Position numbers and translations under genes: made by a program. Under the pieces are notes generated by a model. That model was not told the DNA's origin and ran no database searches. It was given only the letters and a program-made list of their open reading frames with translations. DNA of 64,000 nucleotides from Albugo candida (Eukaryota > Oomycota > Peronosporomycetes > Albuginales > Albuginaceae), in assembly GCA_905220665.1 (NCBI GenBank), contig CAJNAR010000152.1, positions 310,001 to 374,000 of the forward strand, read 5' to 3'. This document shows, one piece after another, positions 25,001 through 33,147 of the stretch (within the stretch, counting starts at the first letter, position 1; every line of letters starts with the position of its first letter).

Positions 25001-26265
25001 GGAAGGAGGACTTCTTCCAATGGCACCCGATGACAAGTTGAATCCAGCGGACGAAAGAAGTATCTCGATGATTTCTCCACATTTCGCATCTGGTGGTCGA
25101 ACGCGGAGTCTTGATTGTACTTCGACGAGCTCTTCACTCGTTCATGATAGAAATGAAGAGCGTCCTTGTAAAGTTTCGTTTCTGTGCTCTGATCTGATAT
25201 TCGATAGGCGGATGCAGCATGTTCCAACTCCGATTGAGCTCGAATGAGCTCATCTTCCTCTTGACGTCGAATCATCTTTTGAATTTGCTGAAGTAAACGC
25301 TTCATATACTTCTTCCAACGCTCCCAATCCTTTCCGGGACTGGAAGAAGCACGAAGCTTTTCCCAAATGCGTTCCGCGTCGACTTTGATCGCCTCGATGA
25401 TTACTGGGTACTCGAATAATGAGAGAGGACATTTCCAGTAACCTCGGCCCTGAAGTTGGCTCGGATTTGCAAACTTGAGTACATGTGCCAAATGATCCCC
25501 CGTGTGAGGAAGGGTGGCATAATTTGAATCCTTATAAATTGTACGGAAGAGATGCTCCGACAAAAGGATGTAATCCAGTCGATTACGTCGTGGCTGAGGG
25601 CCAGTAAAGATACGCTCTTCGGGATGCTGGTGACGCCAAGCATCGAGAACACCCAAGTTTGAAAGCCATTCCAAACATGAGAGGCGACTTGGTTCATGAC
25701 GATATGCACCACTTGAACAATCCAGACTTGGACAGAGAGCTGTATTGAGATCTCCACAGACGATATGTGATGCATTTGCTTCGAATGATCCAATTGGAAG
25801 CTGATCGAAAAAAGGTTTTCGTTCCGTTGAATCCACCGGAGCATAAACGTTGTGGACGTATACTGGTGCTCCATGAACCACCAAACGAACCACCAGATAC
25901 CGATCTTGAACTGTGACATTGTGCACGGCTTCAGCAGTTTGAAATCCAGGAAAATCGTTCCGGATAATGGTCATAACACCGTTTACTCGTTCCCGAGAGG
26001 GGTGAGAGTGAAGACTATTCGTATCACTGATAAAGGATTTACTTTTGAATGTCGATGTCAGGTGAAAACGAAATGTCTCCAGGTGCTGGCGATCACGAAA
26101 ACGAGTGTCTTGGACGCAACAGAGTGCATATTTTGAAAATGTATGTTGGATGGCAAGGTGACCATTCTTTTTGATTCCGTTTGTGTTGACGGAAAGAATG
26201 GTCTTATTTGTCCACGAAAAAGTGGCCGTTGAGCTGCCCTTAGTATTGAACTGAAAGGGATCCAA
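22090..26265 (-). CDS. E5 ORF2: APE endonuclease-reverse transcriptase of a LINE
   Basis: An open frame of 1391 codons. Endonuclease: SVNTNGI, VQDTRF, VYAP, CGDLNT, RLDYI, GDH. RT: GVKQGDPLSASLF and FADDS. C-terminus: ILCTQEHC...HLFFDC, like the zf-RVT motif of L1/Tx1-type elements. It nicks target DNA and copies element RNA onto it (family knowledge). Oddities: motif A reads FLDLWKAYDRV where E2 and E6 have FLDFEKAYDRV, and SALLF has become SASLF, so activity is doubtful though the catalytic Asp residues remain. The frame has no ATG near its start; position 26265 is a TTG lying 26 bp inside the end of ORF1, so the true start or recoding mode is unknown. Confidence 0.88.
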   Translation of the reverse strand: MDPFQFNTKGSSTATFSWTNKTILSVNTNGIKKNGHLAIQHTFSKYALCCVQDTRFRDRQHLETFRFHLTSTFKSKSFISDTNSLHSHPSRERVNGVMTIIRNDFPGFQTAEAVHNVTVQDRYLVVRLVVHGAPVYVHNVYAPVDSTERKPFFDQLPIGSFEANASHIVCGDLNTALCPSLDCSSGAYRHEPSRLSCLEWLSNLGVLDAWRHQHPEERIFTGPQPRRNRLDYILLSEHLFRTIYKDSNYATLPHTGDHLAHVLKFANPSQLQGRGYWKCPLSLFEYPVIIEAIKVDAERIWEKLRASSSPGKDWERWKKYMKRLLQQIQKMIRRQEEDELIRAQSELEHAASAYRISDQSTETKLYKDALHFYHERVKSSSKYNQDSAFDHQMRNVEKSSRYFFRPLDSTCHRVPLEEVLLPNGKVSNNPLEITLQFTDHWGGIMGDKESSAGGPLRPCIQKQKTLLDSITKTLNSSDESFLSAPLTKSEMEGAIKSMRGHSSPGMDGLSAAFYQLAPSVFGECLQIVFDDQLRHGSLLRSQRSSAITLLYKKGSRADPGNYRPIALICVDVKVLSKVLAYRHQKMLPKLIHEDQTAFLRGRSIHHHIRYMSDLQDLITHRGEEAYATFLDLWKAYDRVDWSYMFAVLSKMNCGNSFIKWTKRLYTNTNVSLLLNGTLSPKITPSRGVKQGDPLSASLFLMTIEPLGNLLRRNEGPGICITPMDTSTSLFFADDSTLLSSSLGGVEAQLDVVQHYCDGSGAKLNLSKSTLLPLNRHQACQPFALVKVLSRCESVKYLGIPFSQSPVSDLMIEFLEDRFYGGFRQWFRRARTVRGRLLVAQTMVLSRLWHFTTHFSIPKHLLRRWQSMLNRFVLSRKYERDSTHVQLIRSELLYLPYSQGGLQVPMIEKQLMKQRLQFLQQFALHSSTPIPSNWTLTGLEIVKNILPNFGPFKPLDILTISPRRHATMVRWNVASSWWKQTCVWWSQSKWELTPQTLSSQEQYIVMLNAPVWLQVDSHLQFEQRQRSTSAVAHRRCMGMVPEPAHTFRMQFAQAFRIRSLRDLFGGRSTWFDSSSDFVLRFSTHKVGNSAKVAQTKLLRRLYVEATQILRRIQPEGVLLCPERSIAKAYPVQFGIQISDTKVFFPTIPRNQLFRVVGKAEPPDKPHPLLLHIPERDRPSASTWVKDFSTGFKRLRGRLLPIYSDIQLRLTYSMLPVRSRFWFLKQAHPEIILCTQEHCGEVESYQHLFFDCSRTFPIWEELFPSWTAFFSGRPKWTHIACLRLPLLRDRWKPFRMVLEDLWFAMVAISIHFIWTDRNRRLFDQVSTTPTGPAVSVIYSTFSAHIRFYQRQCYDIAQLDQLQTVLLGLLQSGSAKRYFSGRSDLLKIRRRQRS

Positions 26266-28672
26266 CGACGAGTTTGTGAATACCGTCTTCTTCCTTCAGT
26301 TGTAGTATGGAAGCTTCGTCGGTAAGAAAACGGTTGGATGACTGAAGCTGCACCAAGTCGTCGAAAATGGGACTTTCCCACTTTGCGTCAAACCACTCGC
26401 TGAGGCAAAGTGTACCCAACGGTGAACGCAAAATTTGCAACAACACATTCGTGTGAAGCAGACGACAGTGATGAGCTGGAATCCATACCACTGGATGACC
26501 AGTAACGTACTGGATCCAGTGGTCACTGTGATATATGGTTGGTGCCGTGCTTATCAACATCAGCTCAAAGAACGCGAGCGAGTTTGTTGCTCGTGTCAAT
26601 TCCTCCACTGCAGCTGACGCATTCCACCAGTTGTCCACCGCTGCGAGCATAACTTTCCGAACAGCCGAAACGGAACCACCGACTTTCTTCGACCACTTCT
26701 TGCTAAACGTGGTATCCGAATTCGGTTTGGAAGCTGCCAATACACGATTTATTGTGTGTATTCGCACCACTTGATCCAAGCATGGGTCATTGGACCTCAT
26801 GCAACGATTGAGCACTCCATGTAGTGCAATCGGATGATCTAATGCAAATTGGAGAATACTGTCTCCGTTGGATGTGAAACCAACATGTTTACTTGCTTTC
26901 GCAACGTAAACATCCTCTTTCAACAAAGTATCCGGTCGAGGAGGAGACTGAGCTGTTTTCACATCTTGAATTAAGAAATCCACTACTTCTGCCACACGAG
27001 TCGGACGATCGTCCTTTTCAATTCGGGTGTGGTTTTTTTTGATGAAGTGAGCCGCTTCTTTAGAATTGGCCAAATCGTTTTTCACCACAAGTTTGGATGG
27101 TACAACCTGGTACCTTTTCCCAAAGTCGTCCTTCGTACTTACGTCAATTTTGACAAAGTCGACGTCGACGGAGCCGAGCACATTGAAATAATTGCTCGTA
27201 GCCAAACCTTCCAATGATTTGGGAGGGGCATTGCTCAATAAGCTTTGAAAGCGATCAATAGATCGATTACGCTTGTTGCGATTTCGAACTGGAGTCCACA
27301 TGTCTTCGGCGGACTTCGACTCGTCTTGTTGGGTAATATTTGCTCCATTTTCCTCGACAGCCTGAACAGCTGAGGGAATTTTCTCCTGAGTCGGAACAGA
27401 GTTTTGTAATACTGGAATTGTCGCATCGTCAGCGGTGGTACCAGGGGTGTCTTGAAGATTAGATTGCTTGTTTTCAAGACATTGTTTAGACACTTCCGGT
27501 AATTTGCTGGTGTTTTTTTCCTGCTTTGGTGTCGTTTTCGACTTCATGGGCTGGCTTTTGACCGATGAAGCGGTTTGTTTCGTCGGTTTATGATTCGGTT
27601 GAGGAGTTTTCACCGGCAGCAGTAAGCAGTGTGGACTGCGCTGACCCATCCTCAACCGATCAACCGGGAGGGGAGAAGCTTTCCCTCGAGCCAAATAGTA
27701 TCTCCCCTCGATACATATTTGCTCACAAACTTTTCCGCCAACCATTAGCTGTTCAGGACAGCTTGTGTCGCGGAAATAAACTCTCCAAGTCGACATAGCA
27801 AGTCGTCTGGAAGCCACTGCTTCACGAAAATTCTCATACAGAACATCGCACCCAAGACGATGCAAAGCCGACGCAATGTTGAGTGTGGGCATTTCCGGTC
27901 CAATTCCGAAAATATCCAAGAAAAATCTCGAACCAAGAATATCGAATTCACGGAATGAGTATTTGTTCCCAAGAATCGTAACAGTTTCGTGGGCCAATTT
28001 ATGGCAAACTTCCTCTTCGGTAACGAGGAGTCTCAAATTACCACCTGGCAATTTAGCCAATTGGCCAATTTTCCCTGCTTCGAAAAGCTCGTCGACAATC
28101 ACATTACCGTGATCTCGAACGAAGGATTGCAAAATATGCGCTGGTGGGATTCGAACCAGAGCCTGACCAGTTTCCAGCACCACCGAGAATTTTGCACTGG
28201 GTAGAGCGAAGGGTTTTGCTGCAGTCAAGTGTGCAGACAAAATCTCCCAACTTGGGCGGCCATTTTCGAAAAGCTTTTCAATAGCGCGAAGATCCGCAGC
28301 TAATGGCTTAGGCATTTCAACCTTCCATGTTGCTTTTTTAGCCGCTTTATCCTTGCGGATTTCCTCGTTGCCCTTCAGGATATCCGCCAAGGTAGCGCGG
28401 TTTTCTTGTTTAACCGGTTTTTTTACCGATACAGGAGGTAATGACGCGGTCGCGTCATCGATGTCCATAGGGATCGATGGAATCTCCTTGGGTAGAATAC
28501 GAAATGGCTCGACAGTCATGGTCACATCTGATTGGACCGTTTCAGATTCCGTGGATTCTGAGTGGCAGGTGGCCGCATCCAAAGAAACATTTTCCGTTGG
28601 AACTGGTGCACGAGTTGTGACATCGTCGGACGAGGTAACGATGGGTAAACGCGAAATGTCGATAGAAACCAT
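26240..28672 (-). CDS. E5 ORF1 protein of LINE
   Basis: 810 aa starting MVSIDISRLP at 28672, the ATG matched in position and sequence by all other ORF1 copies (MV-x-(I/V)DIS). The open frame extends upstream without an ATG and that extension is ignored. Layout: acidic Ser/Thr-rich N-terminus; basic patch (KAAKKATWK); conserved PGGNLRLLVTEEEVC; then FFLDIFGIG ... helix ... STWRVYFRDTSC ... YYLARGK, which by eye resembles a beta-alpha-beta RRM-like fold; a low-complexity linker; and a C-terminal conserved region (LDHPIALHGVL, WIPAHHCRLL). No zinc knuckle seen. Probable RNA-binding partner of ORF2, by analogy only. It ends LSVQY-stop, in a different frame from ORF2. Confidence 0.82.
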   Translation of the reverse strand: MVSIDISRLPIVTSSDDVTTRAPVPTENVSLDAATCHSESTESETVQSDVTMTVEPFRILPKEIPSIPMDIDDATASLPPVSVKKPVKQENRATLADILKGNEEIRKDKAAKKATWKVEMPKPLAADLRAIEKLFENGRPSWEILSAHLTAAKPFALPSAKFSVVLETGQALVRIPPAHILQSFVRDHGNVIVDELFEAGKIGQLAKLPGGNLRLLVTEEEVCHKLAHETVTILGNKYSFREFDILGSRFFLDIFGIGPEMPTLNIASALHRLGCDVLYENFREAVASRRLAMSTWRVYFRDTSCPEQLMVGGKVCEQICIEGRYYLARGKASPLPVDRLRMGQRSPHCLLLPVKTPQPNHKPTKQTASSVKSQPMKSKTTPKQEKNTSKLPEVSKQCLENKQSNLQDTPGTTADDATIPVLQNSVPTQEKIPSAVQAVEENGANITQQDESKSAEDMWTPVRNRNKRNRSIDRFQSLLSNAPPKSLEGLATSNYFNVLGSVDVDFVKIDVSTKDDFGKRYQVVPSKLVVKNDLANSKEAAHFIKKNHTRIEKDDRPTRVAEVVDFLIQDVKTAQSPPRPDTLLKEDVYVAKASKHVGFTSNGDSILQFALDHPIALHGVLNRCMRSNDPCLDQVVRIHTINRVLAASKPNSDTTFSKKWSKKVGGSVSAVRKVMLAAVDNWWNASAAVEELTRATNSLAFFELMLISTAPTIYHSDHWIQYVTGHPVVWIPAHHCRLLHTNVLLQILRSPLGTLCLSEWFDAKWESPIFDDLVQLQSSNRFLTDEASILQLKEEDGIHKLVVGSLSVQY

Positions 28673-28773
28673 TCTGTTGGAGAGAATAGTAGTCAATAAG
28701 GGTGGTGTGGTTGAAAGTTGGTTGTTGTGTATCCGGTTTGCGAGGTCCGTAGCAGCTGGCAAATTGAGAAGTG

Positions 28774-28791
28774 GCTCCTTTGGCTCAGTTG
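28774..28791 (+). repeat. tRNA-Met nt 1-18 fragment between E5 and E6
   Basis: Same 18 bp, preceded by an extra G compared with the junctions of E1-E3. Read as the left target duplication of E6. Confidence 0.92.
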
Positions 28792-28950
28792 AAGTTGTCT
28801 ATATTACTAGAATTAGACGTAAATGACTTCTCTAAATGCCTAAACTACAATAAATAACATATAATACATGCAGATGTGGCTTGAAAAGTCACAAATAGTG
28901 AACTTGGTGCGGTTGAAGACAGTTGAGTAGACTAGCCACTCAGCTCAGAC

Positions 28951-31900
28951 TTATGAGCGCTCACGCCTTCGTATCTTGAGAAGATCTGATCTCCCGGAGA
29001 AATATCTTTTTGCTGAACCTGATTGCAATAAACCGAGCAAAACCGTCTGGAGCTGATCAAGCTGTGCGATATCATAGCACTGACGTTGATAAAACCGAAT
29101 ATGGGCGCTGAATGTGCTGTAGATCACCGAAACAGCTGGTCCTGTTGGTGTTGTAGATACTTGGTCGAAAAGTCGTCTATTCCGATCCGTCCAGATGAAG
29201 TGGATCGAAATGGCAACCAATGCAAACCAAAGATCTTCCAACACCATCCTGAATGGCTTCCACCTGTCTCGAAGGAGAGGAAGTCGTAGGCACGCAATGT
29301 GAGTCCACTTAGGTCGACCTGAAAAGAAAGCTGTCCAAGAAGGAAATAGCTCCTCCCAAATAGGGAATGTCCTACTACAGTCGAAAAACAGATGCTGGTA
29401 ACTTTCCACCTCACCACAATGCTCCTGTGTGCACAGGATGATTTCCGGATGAGCTTGCTTCAGAAACCAGAACCGGGATCGCACTGGTAACATTGAATAT
29501 GTAAGTCGGAGCTGAATGTCCGAGTATATTGGTAATAAACGTCCTCGAAGACGTTTAAAACCCGTTGAGAAATCCTTTACCCAAGTCGAAGCACTTGGCC
29601 GGTCTCTCTCTGGTATGTGAAGCAGCAGTGGGTGAGGCTTGTCCGGTGGTTCTGCTTTCCCAACAACTCGAAAGAGTTGATTCCGAGGAATTGTCGGAAA
29701 GAAAACCTTCGTATCCGAAATTTGAATGCCAAACTGAACCGGATACGCCTTTGCAATGGAACGCTCTGGACACAACAAAACGCCCTCCGGTTGAATGCGA
29801 CGTAAAATTTGAGTAGCTTCCACGTACAAGCGTCGTAAAAGCTTTGTCTTGGCTACTTCCGCTGAATTTCCAACTGTATGCGTACTGAAACGCAAGACAA
29901 ACTCGGAAGACGAATTGAACCAAGTTGATCTTCCACCGAACAAATCACGTACAGAACGGATGCGGAACGCTTGAGCGAACTGCATCCTAAAAGTACGCGC
30001 AGGTTCCGGGACCATTCCCATACATCGACGATGAGCAACCGCACTAGTAGAACGTTGCCGTTGCTCAAACTGAAGATGAGAATCCACCTGCAGCCAGACA
30101 GGAGCATTTAACATAACGATGTATTGCTCCTGTGAAGACAAGGTCTGGGGTGTGAGTTCCCACTTACTCTGACTCCACCAAACGCACGTCTGCTTCCACC
30201 ACGATGACGCTACATTCCAACGAACCATGGTAGCGTGCCGACGAGGTGATATCGTTAAGATATCGAGCGGCTTGAACGGTCCAAAGTTGGGTAAGATGTT
30301 CTTCACAATTTCCATACCAGTCAATGTCCAGTTGCTTGGAATAGGTGTACTGGAATGTAGTGCAAATTGTTGTAGAAATTGGAGTCGTTGTTTCATTAAT
30401 TGCTTCTCGATCATCGGAACCTGTAAACCACCTTGTGAATAAGGCAGATATAAAAGTTCCGATCGAATGAGCTGCACGTGTGTTGAATCCCGCTCATACT
30501 TTCGACTCAACACAAATCGATTTAACATCGATTGCCATCGTCGCAGTAAATGTTTCGGGATATTAAAATGTGTCGTAAAATGCCATAATCGTGACAAAAC
30601 CATGGTCTGCGCCACCAGTAAACGTCCACGCACCGTTCTGGCTCGACGAAACCACTGACGAAAACCACCATAGAAACGATCTTCTAGGAATTCAATCATC
30701 AAATCACTCACTGGTGATTGACTGAAAGGAACTCCCAAATACTTGACCGACTCGCACCGTGATAGAACTTTCACTAAAGCAAACGGCTGACAGACTTGAT
30801 GACGGTTAAGAGGAAGTAAAGTTGACTTTGAAAGATTTAACTTTGCTCCTGAACCATCACAATAGTGTTGAACGACATCAAGCTGAGCCTCCACCCCACC
30901 GAGCGAAGACGATAACAAAGTCGAGTCGTCCGCAAAGAATAAACTGGTTGATGTATCCATTGGAGTGATACAAATACCAGGTCCTTCATTTCTCCGCAAC
31001 AAATTTCCCAACGGCACAATAGTCATGAGAAAGAGCAATGCGGAGAGTGGATCACCTTGTTTGACTCCACGAGAAGGAGTGATCTTTGGTGAAAGCGTTC
31101 CATTCAGCAACAGCGAAACATTCGTGTTGGTATATAGAAGCTTTGTCCACTTGATAAACGAATTCCCGCAGTTCATTTTCGAAAGCACAGCAAACATGTA
31201 CGACCAATCCACTCGATCGTACGCTTTCTCAAAATCGAGAAAGGTCGCATATGCTTCCTCACCACGATGAGTGATCAAATCCTGTAGATCACTCATGTAT
31301 CGAATGTGGTGGTGGATGGATCTGCCTCTCAGAAATGCTTTTTGGTCTTCGTGAATCAATTTCGGAAGCATTTTCTGGAGTCGATAGGCAAGTACCTTTG
31401 ACAGCACTTTCACATCCACGCATATTAATGCTATAGGACGATAGTTGCCAGGATCTGCTCGAGATCCTTTTTTATAAAGCAACGTGATTGCCGAACTACG
31501 CTGAGAGCGCAGCATAGAGCCTTGACGAAGTTGATCGTCAAAGACAATTTGCAAACATTCACCAAAGACACTCGGAGCAAGTTGGTAGAATGCTGCCGGC
31601 AATCCATCCATTCCAGGTGATGAGTGTCCGCGCATACTTTTGATGGCTCCTTCCATTTCCGATTTAGTTAGTGGAGCAGAAAGAAACGACTCATCAGAGC
31701 TGTTTAATGTTTTGGTAATTGAATCGATAAGCGTTTGTTGTTTTTGAATGCAAGGACGGAGTGGGACTCCAGCTGAACTTTCCTTATCACCCATAATTCC
31801 ACCCCAATGATCGGTGAACTGAAGGGTGATTTCAAGTGGATTCTTTGATACTTTGCCATTCGGAAGGAGGACTTCTTCCAATGGCACCCGATGACAAGTT

Positions 31901-33147
31901 GAATCCAGCGGACGAAAGAAGTATCTCGATGATTTCTCCACATTTCGCATCTGGTGGTCGAACGCGGAGTCTTGATTGTACTTTGACGAGCTCTTCACTC
32001 GTTCGTGATAAGAATGAAGAGCGTCCTTGTAAATCTTCTTTTCTTTTCTCTGATCGGACATTCGATAGGCGGATGCAGCATGTTCCAACTCCGATTGCGC
32101 TCGAACGATCTCATCTTCCTCTTGACGTCGAATCATTTTTTGAATTTGCTGAAGTAAACGCTTCATATACTTCTTCCAACGCTCCCAATCCTTTCCGGGA
32201 CTGGAAGAAGCACGAAGCTTTTCCAAAATGCGTTCCGCGTCGACTTCGATCGCCTCGATGATTACTGGGTACTCGAATAGTGAGAGAGGACATTTCCAGT
32301 AACCACGGCCCTGAAGTTGGCTCGGATTTGCAAACTTGAGTACATGTGCCAAATGATCCCCCGTGTGAGGAAGGGTGGCATAATTTGAATCCTTATAAAT
32401 TGTACGGAATAGGTGTTCCGACAAAAGGATGTAATCCAATCGATTACGTCGTGGCTGAGGGCCAGTAAAGATACGCTCTTCGGGATGCTGGTGACGCCAA
32501 GCATCGAGAACACCCAAGTTTGAAAGCCATTCCAAGCACGAGAGGCGACTTGGCTCATGGCGATATGCACCACTAGAACAATCCAGACTTGGACAGAGAG
32601 TTGTGTTGAGATCTCCACAGACGATATGTGATGCATTTGCTTCGAATGATCCAATTGGAAGCTGATCGAAAAAAGGTTTTCGTTCCGTTGAATCCACCGG
32701 AGCATAAACGTTGTGGACGTATACTGGTGCTCCATGAACCACCAAGCGAACTACCAGATAACGATCTTGAACTGTGACATTGTGCACGGCTTCAGCAGTT
32801 TGAAATCCAGGAAAATCGTTCCGGATAATGGTCATAACACCGTTTACTCGTTCCCGAGAGGGGTGAGAGTGAAGACTATTCGTATCACTGATAAACGATT
32901 TAGTTCTGAAGTTCGATGTCATATGAAAGCGAAACGTCTCCAGGTGCTGACGATTACGAAAACGTGTATCCTGCACGCAACAAAGTGCGTATTTTGAAAA
33001 TGTATGTTGGATTGCAAGGTGACCATTCTTAATGATTCCGTTTGTATTGACTGATAGAATGGTTTTATTGGTCCAAGAATTGTAATCCGATAAGCTTCCC
33101 TTAATACTGAACAGAAAGAGCACCCACAACGAGTGTTTGTACTCCAT
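28951..33147 (-). CDS. E6 ORF2: APE endonuclease-reverse transcriptase of a LINE
   Basis: 1398 aa from ATG at 33147 (MEYKHSLWV), which lies 47 bp inside ORF1 in the +1 frame. The APE-type endonuclease is N-terminal (about residues 25-265): VNTNG, VQDTRF with Asp60 where the family has Glu, VYAP, CGDLNT, RLDYI, GDH. RT: motif A Asp638 in FLDFEKAYDRV, motif B GVKQGDP from Gly694, motif C Asp740-Asp741 in FADDS. Cys/His motif: Cys1239, Cys1244, His1252, Cys1257. No RNase H recognised. The domain order suits the L1/Tx1 group of LINEs. No stop, frameshift or damaged catalytic residue is seen; this is the best candidate for an active copy. Confidence 0.92.
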   Translation of the reverse strand: MEYKHSLWVLFLFSIKGSLSDYNSWTNKTILSVNTNGIIKNGHLAIQHTFSKYALCCVQDTRFRNRQHLETFRFHMTSNFRTKSFISDTNSLHSHPSRERVNGVMTIIRNDFPGFQTAEAVHNVTVQDRYLVVRLVVHGAPVYVHNVYAPVDSTERKPFFDQLPIGSFEANASHIVCGDLNTTLCPSLDCSSGAYRHEPSRLSCLEWLSNLGVLDAWRHQHPEERIFTGPQPRRNRLDYILLSEHLFRTIYKDSNYATLPHTGDHLAHVLKFANPSQLQGRGYWKCPLSLFEYPVIIEAIEVDAERILEKLRASSSPGKDWERWKKYMKRLLQQIQKMIRRQEEDEIVRAQSELEHAASAYRMSDQRKEKKIYKDALHSYHERVKSSSKYNQDSAFDHQMRNVEKSSRYFFRPLDSTCHRVPLEEVLLPNGKVSKNPLEITLQFTDHWGGIMGDKESSAGVPLRPCIQKQQTLIDSITKTLNSSDESFLSAPLTKSEMEGAIKSMRGHSSPGMDGLPAAFYQLAPSVFGECLQIVFDDQLRQGSMLRSQRSSAITLLYKKGSRADPGNYRPIALICVDVKVLSKVLAYRLQKMLPKLIHEDQKAFLRGRSIHHHIRYMSDLQDLITHRGEEAYATFLDFEKAYDRVDWSYMFAVLSKMNCGNSFIKWTKLLYTNTNVSLLLNGTLSPKITPSRGVKQGDPLSALLFLMTIVPLGNLLRRNEGPGICITPMDTSTSLFFADDSTLLSSSLGGVEAQLDVVQHYCDGSGAKLNLSKSTLLPLNRHQVCQPFALVKVLSRCESVKYLGVPFSQSPVSDLMIEFLEDRFYGGFRQWFRRARTVRGRLLVAQTMVLSRLWHFTTHFNIPKHLLRRWQSMLNRFVLSRKYERDSTHVQLIRSELLYLPYSQGGLQVPMIEKQLMKQRLQFLQQFALHSSTPIPSNWTLTGMEIVKNILPNFGPFKPLDILTISPRRHATMVRWNVASSWWKQTCVWWSQSKWELTPQTLSSQEQYIVMLNAPVWLQVDSHLQFEQRQRSTSAVAHRRCMGMVPEPARTFRMQFAQAFRIRSVRDLFGGRSTWFNSSSEFVLRFSTHTVGNSAEVAKTKLLRRLYVEATQILRRIQPEGVLLCPERSIAKAYPVQFGIQISDTKVFFPTIPRNQLFRVVGKAEPPDKPHPLLLHIPERDRPSASTWVKDFSTGFKRLRGRLLPIYSDIQLRLTYSMLPVRSRFWFLKQAHPEIILCTQEHCGEVESYQHLFFDCSRTFPIWEELFPSWTAFFSGRPKWTHIACLRLPLLRDRWKPFRMVLEDLWFALVAISIHFIWTDRNRRLFDQVSTTPTGPAVSVIYSTFSAHIRFYQRQCYDIAQLDQLQTVLLGLLQSGSAKRYFSGRSDLLKIRRRERS

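Larger units (their letters stand above)
21931..28773 (-). mobile_element. LINE element E5 (lineage B, mosaic), full length, ORFs open
   Basis: A 6.84-kb element with both ORFs open, bounded by tRNA fragments (21913 and 28774). Terminal hairpin 21936-21957 has one mismatch in its stem (GTCTC in place of GTCTA). From its 3' end to about 26030 it is nearly identical to E6; beyond that (ORF2 start, ORF1, 5' UTR) it diverges strongly from both E2 and E6, so the element looks like a recombinant. One extra G precedes the tRNA fragment at its 5' end, as at E6. Confidence 0.92.

Noticed and set aside
5795..28791. 18-bp tRNA pieces as independent tRNA pseudogenes or short tRNA-derived RNAs
   Set aside because: They always lie exactly at LINE-LINE junctions and end at the same base, so target duplication explains them.
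333..33000. Many plus-strand and off-frame ORFs inside the LINEs
   Set aside because: They repeat at equivalent positions in each copy as shadows of ORF1/ORF2 and match no protein family known to me.
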